Shown here: piece after piece, positions 1 to 16,969 of the stretch
Layout: each line of letters begins with the position of its first letter
How positions within the stretch are numbered: position 1 is the first letter of the stretch
Assembly: GCF_025370255.1 (NCBI RefSeq)
Contig: NZ_JAMTCD010000006.1
Span: 62,001-126,000 of the forward strand
From: Shewanella holmiensis
GTDB lineage: Bacteria > Pseudomonadota > Gammaproteobacteria > Enterobacterales > Shewanellaceae
Direction: 5' to 3'
DNA: 64,000 bases
The notes under the pieces: model-generated
The model's database searches: none
Seen by the model: the letters and a program-made list of their open reading frames with translations, nothing else
Told to the model about the DNA's origin: nothing
Translations under genes and position numbers: made by a program

Positions 1-1194
1 TTGCCACCACCGGATAAACCTCAAGAGGCGTGGACAGTTTGCTAAATTGATATTGCTTTTTTTGCCGCATCGACTGGCTAATTTGCTGCTCAAAACTGGC
101 ATCATTAAGTAACCTATTCGCGCTATCCCTTACTATTAACGGTACAATATGCGGCATTAACTCAAGCGATGTTGGCCAACCCGTTCTGGCTAAATAGCCT
201 GGACCGCTAGCGACTTTAATGCTTTGTTTTAGTCCGCTAGTGACATAGGCTTTTGCTAGCACTACCGCATCATGTAACACAAAGTCTTGTGCCAAAAAAC
301 AAGCCATTGCACTGGATAAAGTGCAGCCACTGCCATGATTGTTAGCCGTGTCGACTCGCTGACTGCTGAGCACAAAAACACTGTCGTTATGTTCAGCGCT
401 GCCCCCCTCAACGTGCTGACAAACATACACATCCATCGCCCTATCAGCTTGCCATGCTGCATCGCCGCCCTTGGCAACAACATGACAACCCAAATAGCGA
501 CTGACTTGCTGCGCCATAAACACCATATTTGCCAGAGTTAACGCCTCATTGGATGACGTAATGGCAGGCGTTATCGAGGTAAACTCATCTTTGATGTTTA
601 TCTGTGGGTCAGCTTGATGGTTCACTTCAGCATGATTGCCTGCTTGGCTGGAAGCTTGATTGCGTGCATCACTTTTAAAAGCGCGCGCCAGAGCAATCAG
701 CTCTGACTGATTTGGAGTGATCACACTGACGACACCACGTAATGGTGAAAAATCAACTACATGCTGATTTAACAAATTGCCACTACTGGCCACCATCACA
801 GGATCTAAAATAATCGGGACGTATCGATTAGCCTTCACAATAGAGGCTGATAACCATTGTGCCAATTGGTTCACTTGCTGCTGATTAGCAATTAAGCCAA
901 TTTTAATTGCATCTGGTGGCATATCTGACAACAGGCTATCCAGTTGCGCAAATAACATTGCCTCAGATACCGCCTCGACCAAATTAACATTGACCGAATT
1001 TTGCGCCGTCAGCGTAGTGATCACCGTACATGCATGGCAATTTAAATCTTGAATAGTGGCTAAATCAGCCTGAATACCAGCACCGCCGCCACTATCAGAT
1101 CCCGCTATCGACCAGACGATTTTATTCACTGATTTTTGCTGGCGACTGGGCGTTTCAGCCGCAGATAACGGCAACAACATATCCGTGGCAGACA

Positions 1195-1195
<1 letters not shown>
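1..1195 (-). CDS. thiDE: ThiD-ThiE fusion, thiamine biosynthesis (3' end outside window)
   Basis: The N-terminal part is HMP/HMP-P kinase (ThiD), which phosphorylates the pyrimidine precursor made by ThiC. Seen: the ribokinase-like motif SIAGSDSGGGAGIQAD near residues 29-44, KIGLI near 98, ILDPVMVASSGN near 129, and the catalytic-loop type motif NNHGSGCTLSSA near 290. The reading frame stays open for about 80 codons past the ThiD domain and reaches the window edge with VYPVVA, which resembles the start of ThiE (thiamine-phosphate synthase), so a ThiDE fusion is inferred. A stretch of about 40 residues rich in N, Q, A and H (roughly 177-216) interrupts the ThiD domain and is longer than in E. 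coli ThiD. The ATG overlaps the thiC stop (TAATG), so translation is probably coupled and under the same TPP riboswitch. Only the 5' 1195 bases are visible. Confidence 0.9.
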
Positions 1196-3273
<2,078 letters not shown>

Positions 3274-3305
3274 TTACTGTCAATAATCGAAAGGAGGAAA
3301 CACGG

Positions 3306-3345
3306 GTAAAACGAAGTGAGTATGGTAAAACCACTTCAGTTTTAC
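3306..3345 (-). other. Hairpin in the thiC leader, possible riboswitch expression platform
   Basis: GTAAAAC and CACTTC arms on both sides give a long imperfect inverted repeat (GTAAAACGAAGTG against CACTTCAGTTTTAC). It lies between the TPP aptamer and the thiC start. A second GGTTTTAC in the loop can compete for the same arm. No T-run follows on the minus strand, so a classical terminator is not supported; the role as platform is inference. Confidence 0.4.
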
Positions 3346-3373
3346 GCATGAATAATCGCTAAAGATTATTATG

Positions 3374-3456
3374 CTTGTTACCTACGCAGGTTTTAGCCTG
3401 ATCAGGTTCAACGGATCCCGAATTAACGGTCTCAGCCTTAATGGCACTCCGACAAG
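3374..3456 (-). promoter_or_regulatory. TPP (THI-box) riboswitch controlling thiC-thiDE
   Basis: Read on the minus strand, the segment has the THI-box core in order: CGGAGTGCC, GGCTGAGACCG, GGGATCCGTTGAACCTGATC, then a TAAAACCTGCGTAGG variant. The ends can pair as P1 (CTTGT at the 5' end with ACAAG at the 3' end). It lies between the upstream intergenic region and thiC, so thiamine diphosphate binding should lower expression of thiC and thiDE. The distance to the thiC start is about 196 bases, leaving room for an expression platform. Confidence 0.95.
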
Positions 3457-5144
<1,688 letters not shown>

Positions 5145-5158
5145 TTTAGCCTTTAATT

Positions 5159-5190
5159 CTGTCACTTCCTTTGAGGTGACAGTACTTTTT
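5159..5190 (+). terminator. Hairpin between kdnA and kdnB, likely attenuating
   Basis: CTGTCACTTC and GAGGTGACAG form a stem with a short loop, followed by TACTTTTT. It sits between two genes of one pathway, so partial termination or mRNA processing is more likely than a full stop. Confidence 0.6.
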
Positions 5191-5197
5191 ACAGTAA

Positions 5198-6292
<1,095 letters not shown>

Positions 6293-6314
6293 TACGTCTA
6301 AGTCATTTTGTCAT

Positions 6315-6340
6315 AAGGGCTCAGATGAGCCCTTTTGTTT
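6315..6340 (+). terminator. Rho-independent terminator after kdnB
   Basis: AAGGGCTC and GAGCCCTT form a perfect 8-base stem around the loop AGAT, followed by TTGTTT. kdsB starts only about 24 bases later, so it may be an attenuator or kdsB may have its own promoter. Confidence 0.75.
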
Positions 6341-6363
6341 ACCATTAAAATAGGTTTTTATTG

Positions 6364-7101
6364 ATGAATGTTACTCTATTAATTCCAGCTCGTTATGGTT
6401 CAAGTCGTTTTCCTGGTAAGCCATTAGCGCCGATTAATGGTAAACCTATGATCCAACACGTATACGAACGCGCGTCTTTAGCCAAGGGATTAGACAACAT
6501 TTATGTTGCAACAGATGATGTGCGCATTAAAGACGCTGTTGAAGGCTTTGGTGGCAAAGTGGTTATGACCAGTGCTGATGCTGCATCAGGTACCGACAGA
6601 ATTAATGATGCCATTAGCCAATTAGGTTTAGCCGACGATGATTTAGTCATTAACCTTCAAGGCGATCAGCCGTTAATTGATCCTATTTCAATTGAACAAA
6701 TCATTAGCTTATTTGAACGTCACCCAGGTGAGTTTGAAATGGCGACCTTAGGGTTTGAAATTGTTGATAAAAAAGAATTAGACGACCCAATGCACGTTAA
6801 AATGGTGTTCGATAATGACTTTAACGCCTTGTACTTCTCACGTGCGCGCATTCCGTTTGGCCGTGACACCAATGACTACCCTGTATATAAACATTTAGGT
6901 GTGTATGCTTACACGCGTCGTTTTGTAAATGCATTTGCTCAGTTGCCCTTAGGTAAGCTTGAAGATTTAGAGAAGTTAGAACAATTGCGCGCATTAGAGT
7001 ACGGCCACAAAATCAAAGTGGCGATCAGCGCATTTGATTCTCCCGAAGTCGACACCCCTGAAGATATTCGCAAATGTGAATTACGTTTAGCAGTTGACTA
7101 A
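6364..7101 (+). CDS. kdsB: CMP-Kdo8N (CMP-Kdo type) synthetase KdsB
   Basis: Activates the 3-deoxy-octulosonate sugar with CTP for transfer to lipid A. Seen: [14 protein letters not shown] at the N-terminus (nucleotide-binding P-loop-like motif of CMP-Kdo synthetases), [10 protein letters not shown] near residue 99, and [10 protein letters not shown] near 160. The 245-residue length is typical. An upstream in-frame TTG at 6361 is only one codon before the ATG chosen here. Placement after kdnA-kdnB implies specificity for the 8-amino form, as reported for the Shewanella enzyme; that specificity is inferred from context. Confidence 0.93.
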   Translation: MNVTLLIPARYGSSRFPGKPLAPINGKPMIQHVYERASLAKGLDNIYVATDDVRIKDAVEGFGGKVVMTSADAASGTDRINDAISQLGLADDDLVINLQGDQPLIDPISIEQIISLFERHPGEFEMATLGFEIVDKKELDDPMHVKMVFDNDFNALYFSRARIPFGRDTNDYPVYKHLGVYAYTRRFVNAFAQLPLGKLEDLEKLEQLRALEYGHKIKVAISAFDSPEVDTPEDIRKCELRLAVD

Positions 7102-7121
7102 CAAAATCTTGGAGAACCATC

Positions 7122-7337
7122 ATGGATTTATCAGGTTTTGAAGTTTGGATTATCATTGGTTTAGTGGTAGGTGTTATTGCCAGTAATTTAGCCGTATTAA
7201 AGTACAGCGCTAAATTTAAAATGCCTCATTTAGGCTCACACAAGGATAAAAGCATTGTGTCTGAAGATGATGCCAAAGTATCTGAACAACAGAGTCAGGT
7301 TAATTCAAAAGATAACCCACCTTCAAAACCAGATTAA
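7122..7337 (+). CDS. Small membrane protein, DUF2897-like
   Basis: A 71-residue protein with one N-terminal membrane segment (about residues 8-27, WIIIGLVVGVIASNLAVL) followed by a hydrophilic, charged tail rich in K, S, D and Q. Size, topology and the position just after kdsB fit the DUF2897 family of small proteobacterial proteins. An AGAACC-type weak ribosome site precedes the ATG. Function unknown; it is probably cotranscribed with kdsB (20-base gap). Confidence 0.7.
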   Translation: MDLSGFEVWIIIGLVVGVIASNLAVLKYSAKFKMPHLGSHKDKSIVSEDDAKVSEQQSQVNSKDNPPSKPD

Positions 7338-7515
7338 TTTTAGCGTGCACTAAAACTCGGTCATCATTTGTTGGCCGTTGTTTAAGTTGGCTTGTTATCT
7401 AATACCATTACGTAATACCGCAACATTCAGCCGTGATGTTGTTAGTCGACGAAATGGACAAGCATTCTCAACTAAAAACCTGAGCACTCACTAACTCAAA
7501 TCAATTTAATCGATT

Positions 7516-7560
7516 ATTCAAAGCTTCTCATGTAAATGAAAAGAAGCTTTGAATTATTTT
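7516..7560 (+). terminator. Rho-independent terminator after the kdsB-DUF2897 genes
   Basis: ATTCAAAGCTTCT and AGAAGCTTTGAAT form a 13-base perfect stem with a 13-base loop, followed by TATTTT. It lies about 180 bases downstream of the last gene and directly before the next gene. Confidence 0.7.
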
Positions 7561-7596
7561 ACTGACCATCCATTTTGATACAAACCAGGTAGTAAT

Positions 7597-8037
7597 ATGC
7601 CCCTTACCGTTACAGATACTCGCTCAGAAACAAGTCAACTTTCTGATGAAATGCTTGCCCGTATAGAACACTCTGAAGCTCGTGTTATTAAAGCCATTTT
7701 CCCATCAAATACTAATCACCATAACACCCTATTTGGCGGTGACGCCTTAGCCTGGATGGATGAAACAGCCTTTATTGCGGCCACACGTTTTTGCCGTAAA
7801 TCATTAGTTACCGTCAGCTCAGACAGGATTGATTTTAAAAAAGCCATCCCCGCAGGTAGTCTTGCCGAATTAGTGGCTCGAGTGATCCATGTGGGTAATA
7901 CTTCACTGAAAGTTGAAGTGAATATTTTTGTTGAAGATATGTATAACGACCATCGTGAGCATGCTATTAGAGGTGTATTTACCTTTGTTGCCGTTGATGA
8001 ACAGCGCAATCCAACTAAGGTATGGCCTTTAAGCTAA
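7597..8037 (+). CDS. Acyl-CoA thioesterase, hotdog fold (YciA/BACH type)
   Basis: Hydrolyses acyl-CoA to free acid and CoA in the cytoplasm. Seen: the family signature PSNTNHHNTLFGGDALAWMD near residues 37-56, including the glycine pair and catalytic aspartate region, SSDRIDFKKAIPAG near 72-85, and VARVIHVGNTSLKVEV near 90-105. The 146-residue length matches single-domain bacterial acyl-CoA thioesterases. It stands alone between a terminator and a long gap. Substrate chain length cannot be told from the sequence. Confidence 0.88.
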   Translation: MPLTVTDTRSETSQLSDEMLARIEHSEARVIKAIFPSNTNHHNTLFGGDALAWMDETAFIAATRFCRKSLVTVSSDRIDFKKAIPAGSLAELVARVIHVGNTSLKVEVNIFVEDMYNDHREHAIRGVFTFVAVDEQRNPTKVWPLS

Positions 8038-8305
8038 CAGTGATAACCAATTGACTTCAGTATGTTAACTATTAACTGCTGACATTCATTAGCGGCTATT
8101 ATCACTAGAGTCTGTTGAACTTTACTAGAGGCGTTGTGTTCAAGATAAAAACAATTATGCGTGATGAGTTGAGTGCAGCTTAGTAATCCTATTACACCCT
8201 CTCTAAGCAAGATTCACCCAACTCAGTATAATTCGTTTTTAATCCAATCCTTCTGACAGCGTCTGTTGAGCATTTTTACTGCATCATCAGCTATTGTGTA
8301 GAATA

Positions 8306-8430
8306 AGCCTCAGCCTTGTAGAGGTCGCCAACAAATAGCGACAACAACCTTGTAAAGGTCAACACTGGCTCGCCAAGAAACAAAAATCCATCCTGAATCG
8401 TTATGAATAAACAACTCGGATGGATTTTTT
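8306..8430 (+). ncRNA. Candidate small RNA ending in a strong terminator
   Basis: A promoter-like pair TTTACT (about 8274) and TAGAAT (about 8298), spaced 18 bases, is followed by two similar short elements, CCTTGTAGAGGTCGCC and CCTTGTAAAGGTCAAC, then a stem ending in TTTTTT. There is no reading frame with a ribosome site. Alternative: the segment is only the 3' trailer of the thioesterase gene. Not recognised as any known small RNA family. Confidence 0.3.
8384..8430. terminator. Terminator between thioesterase gene and katG, active in both directions
   Basis: AAATCCATCC and GGATGGATTT form the stem around an unusually long loop of about 25 bases. It is followed by a T-run on the plus strand and by a matching T-run on the minus strand, which fits a shared terminator for the convergent katG and whatever is transcribed from the left. 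Confidence 0.65.
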
Positions 8431-8525
8431 CACGCTCTTAATTACTCACTCAATCAGCATTTCTGTCAGTTTTAGCTGTCAAATTAACAACATCGTTAAT
8501 CAAACATGAGCTTAGCTTAAACGTG

Positions 8526-11329
<2,804 letters not shown>

Positions 11330-11992
11330 ATGAAGCTAGAAAATTTAAACATTATCATTGCCGATGATCATCCCTTATTTCGCAATGCCCTACGTCAAGC
11401 ATTAAGCTCAGCTTTTAATAACACTCAATGGTTTGAAGCTGACAGTGCCGAAGCATTACAACAATTAATGGATAAAAACGAAGCCCCATTTGATCTCATA
11501 ATGCTTGATTTACAAATGCCAGGCTCACATGGATATTCAACCCTTATTCATTTGCGCAGCCACTACCCAGACATTCCTGTAGTAGTCATATCTGCCCATG
11601 AGGATATCAATACTGTTAGTCGTGCCATTCATTACGGCAGCAGTGGTTTTATTCCTAAATCTTCATCAATGGAAACCCTTGCTGAAGCGCTTAACGCTGT
11701 GCTTTATGGCGATATTTGGTTACCCGCAGGAACACAAATTGTGCCAGTAAGTGATGATGCAACAGATCAAATGGCCAGCCGTTTGTCTGACTTAACACCA
11801 CAGCAATACAAAGTGTTGCAGATGTTTGCAGAAGGCTTACTCAATAAACAAATTGCATATGATTTTGGGGTTTCTGAAGCGACAATTAAAGCCCATGCGA
11901 CGGCCATTTTTAGAAAGCTTGGTGTCAGAAACCGTACCCAGGCTGTGATTGCTTTACAGCAACTTGAAATGGAAAAGGTTAACTTATCTTGA
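11330..11992 (+). CDS. LuxR/NarL-family response regulator, orphan
   Basis: Two-domain transcription regulator. The receiver domain (about residues 7-125) has the acidic pair in ADDHP, the phospho-acceptor D60 in MLDLQMPG, the threonine/serine position in VVISAHE and the lysine in GFIPKSSS. The GerE-type helix-turn-helix (about 152-212) has LTPQQYKVLQMFAEG, NKQIA and SEATIKAHATAIFRKLGV. No sensor kinase gene is nearby. The stop overlaps the TTG start of the methyltransferase gene, so the two are translated together. Target genes are unknown; the adjacent katG is divergent across the repeat region. Confidence 0.9.
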   Translation: MKLENLNIIIADDHPLFRNALRQALSSAFNNTQWFEADSAEALQQLMDKNEAPFDLIMLDLQMPGSHGYSTLIHLRSHYPDIPVVVISAHEDINTVSRAIHYGSSGFIPKSSSMETLAEALNAVLYGDIWLPAGTQIVPVSDDATDQMASRLSDLTPQQYKVLQMFAEGLLNKQIAYDFGVSEATIKAHATAIFRKLGVRNRTQAVIALQQLEMEKVNLS

Positions 11993-12591
11993 TAGAGATA
12001 ACGCAGCTGCCGTTTTCTCAAGCATGTGAAAATAACCAACGCCCTATTTTAGCCGTTTTAACGCATAAGCTAGCAGACTCACTTCATCTACTTGAAGTGG
12101 GTTCTGGCACAGGGCAACATGCAACATTTTTTGCTAGCCACCTTCCCCATCTAACTTGGCAAGCCAGTGATCAACATTGCAACCTTCATCATATCAATTG
12201 CCGTATCAAACATTTTAAACTGCCTAATTTACCGGCTGCTGTTGTACTAGATATTGGGAATACATGGACGGAACAACACTATGATGCTGTTTTTACGTCG
12301 AATACGTTACACATAATCAGTAAACAACTTGTTGAAGCATTTTTTGCAGGTGTAGGCCTAATAACGAGCACAAACGCAAATCTGTTGATTTATGGACCAT
12401 TTAATTATCAAAAACAATATACCAGTGACAGTAATGCTAATTTTGATCTTTGGCTGAAAGATCGCGACCCACACAGTGGTATTCGGGATATTGAATGGAT
12501 AGTGGAATTAGCCAAAGCTCAACAATTTGAACTCGTCGAAGATGTTTCTATGCCTGCCAATAATCGTTTACTGCATTTTATCAAGCGATAA
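11989..12591 (+). CDS. DUF938 family, predicted SAM-dependent methyltransferase
   Basis: A 200-residue protein with the class I SAM-binding glycine motif LLEVGSGTGQHATFFA near residues 34-49, a following acidic/aromatic motif WQASDQ, and the NTLHII motif near 105. The start ASQACENN-like segment (FSQACENNQRPIL) is typical of DUF938 proteins. It begins with TTG overlapping the regulator stop by a few bases; no better start exists because the motif region begins right away. Substrate unknown. Confidence 0.8.
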   Translation: MIEITQLPFSQACENNQRPILAVLTHKLADSLHLLEVGSGTGQHATFFASHLPHLTWQASDQHCNLHHINCRIKHFKLPNLPAAVVLDIGNTWTEQHYDAVFTSNTLHIISKQLVEAFFAGVGLITSTNANLLIYGPFNYQKQYTSDSNANFDLWLKDRDPHSGIRDIEWIVELAKAQQFELVEDVSMPANNRLLHFIKR

Positions 12592-12687
12592 TTTCCACAG
12601 TTTGTTGGCTTACTTTTTTGCCCAAAAACAGTTAAGTTAAGCATCTATCTTAAAAGCACTACGTAGTTGAACACAAGGAAATATATT

Positions 12688-13533
12688 ATGGGTTCAGTGA
12701 CCACTAAGAAGCATCCTAATGGCCTTGATTATGTCGAGGTGAACACTGATTTATGTCAAGCACGTATTTTTATGCAAGGCGCACAAATTGATCAGTTTAC
12801 CCCCACAGGAAAAGCTCCGTTATTATGGGTTTCAGAAGCAGACGATTACCAAATAGGTAATGGGATCCGCGGGGGCATTCCGGTTTGTTGGCCATGGTTT
12901 GGTATGAACGAGGTTGAAGGTTTTCCGCAACACGGTTTTGCTCGCACACGTATCTGGAACCTAGATTCAGTGAAAATGCGCAATCAACTAGTGGATTTGA
13001 CGTTCAGTTTAAAAATCACAGAACAAGATAAACAATATTGGCCCCATGATACAGCAGTCAAAGTGCTATTCACTTTAGGTGAAACCCTATCTGTAAGCAT
13101 AGTGAACCAAAACAATACTGATTATGAGGTTAGCCTTACGCAAGCATTACATACTTATTTTCCAGTAGAAGATATTCATCAACTCAAAGCATCTGGTTTC
13201 AGTCAATCTAAATACATTGAATTTGGCGAAGGCCCATATAAACAACCTGATGATTATGTCATTTTTGATAAAGAAACTGATCGTGTATATACCGATTTAG
13301 CATTAGTACAGCAATTGCATACGCCTCAAGGCACAATTGAAGTTAGCCGTGAAAATAGCCGTTCTGCTGTATTATGGAATCCTTGGATAGAAAAATCGAC
13401 TCGGCTTTCACGTTTCAAAGCCGATGATTATTTAACAATGGTGTGTTTAGAAGCGGCAAACGTACTTGAAGATAAAGTGATTTTAGCTCCGGGTCAAAGT
13501 CATACATTAACAACGCACATCCGTTGGGTTTAG
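12688..13533 (+). CDS. yeaD: D-hexose-6-phosphate mutarotase (YeaD-like)
   Basis: Aldose 1-epimerase superfamily protein that interconverts anomers of hexose 6-phosphates. Seen: GIRGGIPVCWPWFG near residue 58, HGFARTRIW near 81 with the catalytic histidine, and LEAANVLED near 257 with a conserved acidic residue. The frame opens at a TTG seven codons earlier, but AAGGAA sits directly before the ATG at 12688. The product has 281 residues, a normal length. A strong terminator follows. Confidence 0.88.
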   Translation: MGSVTTKKHPNGLDYVEVNTDLCQARIFMQGAQIDQFTPTGKAPLLWVSEADDYQIGNGIRGGIPVCWPWFGMNEVEGFPQHGFARTRIWNLDSVKMRNQLVDLTFSLKITEQDKQYWPHDTAVKVLFTLGETLSVSIVNQNNTDYEVSLTQALHTYFPVEDIHQLKASGFSQSKYIEFGEGPYKQPDDYVIFDKETDRVYTDLALVQQLHTPQGTIEVSRENSRSAVLWNPWIEKSTRLSRFKADDYLTMVCLEAANVLEDKVILAPGQSHTLTTHIRWV

Positions 13534-13588
13534 TCTTTATCGATCCTGCTAATCTGTTTTAAACCAAATAGTTTTTAGCATTACTTTT

Positions 13589-13617
13589 AAAGCCAGAGTT
13601 TGATACTCTGGCTTTTT
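13589..13617 (+). terminator. Rho-independent terminator after the mutarotase gene
   Basis: AAAGCCAGAGT and ACTCTGGCTTT form an 11-base perfect stem with loop TTGAT, ending in TTTTT. Confidence 0.9.
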
Positions 13618-13636
13618 AATTGACCATGAAGTCTTA

Positions 13637-16600
13637 ATGATTAAAGGCATATTCACCGTTAAGCGATTATTGCTATTTTTCCTGCTGATGTTTATCGGTG
13701 CGGGTTGGTATGTCAGCCAGAATATTCATCCCATCAGTGTCAAAGTGCTGAATAAACTTCTCGCGCCTTATGACATTCAGGTACTTAACCTAGACTCACA
13801 ATTTGTGTCTATCAATCAACTGCAGATCCCAAGGCTTATTCTGCAAATCGAAGACAGTTATATCGCGATTCAAGGCTTTGAGTTACGCCTAACGGATACC
13901 TTGGCAATCGTGCAAAAACAACAACTCGCCCCCAGTGATATCATTAAGCTCACCAGCCAAAGTGTGTATATTGATTTAGGTGCAAGTTTCTTCAATCGCC
14001 AACGTCAGCAAAAAACCGAATCCAGTGCTGTGTGGCAACTGGTCTTTAATCAAATACCTAATATTGATTTAGGCGAAGTTCTGATTAACCTGCCCTCAAT
14101 ACCCGAAACTGATGTTATCGCAGGAAATGATTCCGCCAAGTCTGCGGCGGTGAGTTTTCGCCATAGTTTAAAAATGGATAAGTTAACCCTGAACAATCAA
14201 GGTGATCTTAATACGCGCTGGCGATTTGACAATAATGAGTTATTTAATCTTCAAGCTCAGCTTAAGCCCAACTCTGTTACATTGACATCGACGCTAGATT
14301 TGGAGCAGAGCCAACTTGGATTAAATGCATTTTCATCATACCTCACTGCGGCGTTACACAAGTTATCTCTACAAGATAAAGAACCCGCAATAAACAGCAT
14401 AATCGTTCAGCTCGAACAACAACTTGCACAAACACTATCGCCAATAAATCAACAAAAAATAAACATTAAAGGTGAATGGCATACCACAACTCATTTTGAT
14501 TTAGCTGATGGTGAGATGACATCTTCAAACCATTTTACATCACTCAAAGTTCATTCAGCCCTGTATCCCTCGTTGAAATTTGAGCTGCAGGATGAATTTA
14601 CGATAAAACTCACAGTTAAAGAGCAATTAATACCCGTTACAATTGGTGAAACATTACAAATGGCCTATGGTGCCAAAGTCGATATAGCACCTTTTACACA
14701 ACAATTTACTTTTGAACACATTCAATTAAATCAATTTTTTAATCGATTTTTAACAACAGCGGAAGCTAATCAGTTCACTGAATTTATTAAGGGTTTATTG
14801 CTGCCTAACATAGACGATAACCCCGCCCAAGTGACGTTATCAGCCTCATTACCTGAACAAAGCACGCTGTGGTTACCATTAATTCGCGCGGCTCAGTCCC
14901 ACACATCAGTGCCAGACTTATCGCATACTTTGCCAGTGACCTTTAGCACACCAAAGATGAGCGCCAATTTAGCCGGCATAACATTCAAAAATCAATTTAG
15001 TTTGGCTAAATTAAAGGTGAATAGCCTAGGTGAAGTGTACTTTGCGCTCAGTAGTGAATTAGCAGTGGCACAACCGACAGATATTGTAAGCTTACTCTCT
15101 CCCCTGCAAGCCGAGCCTTTGTCTCTTAGCTTACCTGTTGATGAATTAACCTTAGACCATGGAGTAATGGTAATTGCTGGTGATTATCAGCGTGAATGGG
15201 TTAATAGTGGCTTTGAAGAGGTCATTACATTGCTGCCTTCAAGTAAAATGATCCTCAATCAACTTCAAGTGGCTAAAACGACTCAAAATGATGCTGGATC
15301 TAACACGCAAAAAATGACCAGTGATCATGCCGATATTCGGTTAAACCAAATCAGCAAAATTATGGCTAACCATAATAACGTGCAGCTAAACATCTCTCCA
15401 GTGCAGGCCACTTTTACCAAGGTCACTTCGCTGTTTTCAACTCCTGTTGCCAAGCAACAAATTAACGCTGACAAAGCTCAGTTTTCATGGCAAGCCTTAA
15501 CGGCATATTCACTTTCATTGAACACCAATTTACCACTCACGGAACAACTACTCGCGCACAGCAGTAACCATTCACTCGACACCCACATTGAACAACTAAA
15601 AGTCACTAAAACACCGTTAAAGCAACGTAAACAAACGTTGCTTAATTTAAATCAATTGACGATTAACCAGCAATTTAATATCCACAATGGCTTGATTCAA
15701 AGTGATGATAAATGGCAATTTGATACAATTCATGCCAGCAGCCAACATTTCTTTCAGCCGAAATTATTTTCGTTAGCAGGACAATGGCAGTTAGAAACCA
15801 ATATCACTGACGCCCTTCCCACAATCACTAAAAACCAAAAGCTGCCATCAGGTTTAAACATTGCGGGGCTGATGAAGCTAGCTAGTAGCTTTTCAATGAG
15901 CCAGCGAGAGGGCATCAATTATTTTGAAATGTTAATCCAGCCAGATATCGATAAGCTGAATATTGATTATATTGATCAATATATTGCCGATACTAATATT
16001 AACACTGAGTGTAAATTCAATTGGCAGCAAGCAATGACTGAAACGGATTCATACAGTCAACTTAGTTGCCCGGAAACACATATCAACATTGCTAATGGCC
16101 GTTCAGGATTAATCTTCAAAGACGTTAATATCCAAGCCAATGTGGCGCTGGCAATTGATCCAAATAAACCAGTAAATAATTGGTTGCAAAAACTCACTGG
16201 TTTAAGTCATACCGATATCAGTATGACGTTATCCGGCGATGCACTGGGTGGTCAGTTTTTCATTCCTGAATTTGTCTTTAAATTGCAAGACAGATCCCAT
16301 GGATACTTGTTATTACAGGGCTTAAGTCTAGAACAATTACTCGCACAACAGCCGCAAGTGGGGGTGTATGCTAATGGCACCTTTGATGGCGTTTTACCTG
16401 CTGAATTTATTGATGGAAAGCTCTCTATCACAGGAGGACATCTGGCTGCTCGTGCCCCTGGAGGGCTTATAGAAGTTGCTAACAGCGAGGCAATTGAGCA
16501 ATTAAAACAAACTCAACCGTATTTAGGTTTAGTCTTTGATGCCTTAGAGCATTTAAATTATCAACAACTTGCAGGCACTCTCGATATGCAAAATAATGGT

Positions 16601-16756
16601 GACGCCCAATTTAATATTGCAGTCAAAGGTAAAAGCCGAGATATTGAAAGACCGATACACCTCAATTACGCCCATGAAGAAAATTTGATTCAATTATACC
16701 GCAGCACTCAAATTGGTAATCAGCTACAATCGAATATAGAAAAGTCTGTTAAATAA
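13637..16756 (+). CDS. ydbH: YdbH-like intermembrane (AsmA/TamB-type) protein
   Basis: A 1039-residue protein with one N-terminal membrane anchor (about residues 8-27) and a very long, beta-rich periplasmic part with no cysteine-rich or catalytic motif, as in AsmA-like bridge proteins. The conserved C-terminal DctA-YdbH region (from about 780) includes GQFFIPEF, GVYANGTFDGVLPAEF and GGHLAARAPGG. In E. coli YdbH works with the lipoprotein YnbE as a bridge for phospholipid transport to the outer membrane, redundant with TamB and YhdP. ynbE and ydbL follow directly. It is about 160 residues longer than E. coli YdbH. Confidence 0.88.
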   Translation: MIKGIFTVKRLLLFFLLMFIGAGWYVSQNIHPISVKVLNKLLAPYDIQVLNLDSQFVSINQLQIPRLILQIEDSYIAIQGFELRLTDTLAIVQKQQLAPSDIIKLTSQSVYIDLGASFFNRQRQQKTESSAVWQLVFNQIPNIDLGEVLINLPSIPETDVIAGNDSAKSAAVSFRHSLKMDKLTLNNQGDLNTRWRFDNNELFNLQAQLKPNSVTLTSTLDLEQSQLGLNAFSSYLTAALHKLSLQDKEPAINSIIVQLEQQLAQTLSPINQQKINIKGEWHTTTHFDLADGEMTSSNHFTSLKVHSALYPSLKFELQDEFTIKLTVKEQLIPVTIGETLQMAYGAKVDIAPFTQQFTFEHIQLNQFFNRFLTTAEANQFTEFIKGLLLPNIDDNPAQVTLSASLPEQSTLWLPLIRAAQSHTSVPDLSHTLPVTFSTPKMSANLAGITFKNQFSLAKLKVNSLGEVYFALSSELAVAQPTDIVSLLSPLQAEPLSLSLPVDELTLDHGVMVIAGDYQREWVNSGFEEVITLLPSSKMILNQLQVAKTTQNDAGSNTQKMTSDHADIRLNQISKIMANHNNVQLNISPVQATFTKVTSLFSTPVAKQQINADKAQFSWQALTAYSLSLNTNLPLTEQLLAHSSNHSLDTHIEQLKVTKTPLKQRKQTLLNLNQLTINQQFNIHNGLIQSDDKWQFDTIHASSQHFFQPKLFSLAGQWQLETNITDALPTITKNQKLPSGLNIAGLMKLASSFSMSQREGINYFEMLIQPDIDKLNIDYIDQYIADTNINTECKFNWQQAMTETDSYSQLSCPETHINIANGRSGLIFKDVNIQANVALAIDPNKPVNNWLQKLTGLSHTDISMTLSGDALGGQFFIPEFVFKLQDRSHGYLLLQGLSLEQLLAQQPQVGVYANGTFDGVLPAEFIDGKLSITGGHLAARAPGGLIEVANSEAIEQLKQTQPYLGLVFDALEHLNYQQLAGTLDMQNNGDAQFNIAVKGKSRDIERPIHLNYAHEENLIQLYRSTQIGNQLQSNIEKSVK

Positions 16757-16766
16757 GGAAGATACT

Positions 16767-16958
16767 TTGAAACTTGCCGCAGCACTGACCTCAACCTTGT
16801 TACTCACCAGCTTAATAGCTGGTTGTACGCCTACGGTAAAAATAGAGCCCCCGGATAAACCAATCGTGATCAATTTGAACGTGAAAATTGAGCATGAGAT
16901 CAGAATAAAAGTCGATAAAGAACTCGATAACTTATTAGAAAATGAACAACTATTTTAA
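16767..16958 (+). CDS. ynbE: YnbE-like small outer-membrane lipoprotein
   Basis: A 63-residue protein with a lipoprotein signal peptide ending in the lipobox LIAGC (cysteine at about residue 20), followed by a short mature part with the YnbE-like run PPDKPIVINLNVKIEHEI. The start is a TTG with TAAGGAAG just upstream overlapping the end of ydbH. Expected to dock the C-terminus of YdbH at the outer membrane. Confidence 0.87.
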   Translation: MKLAAALTSTLLLTSLIAGCTPTVKIEPPDKPIVINLNVKIEHEIRIKVDKELDNLLENEQLF

Positions 16959-16969
16959 TAGGAATACTT

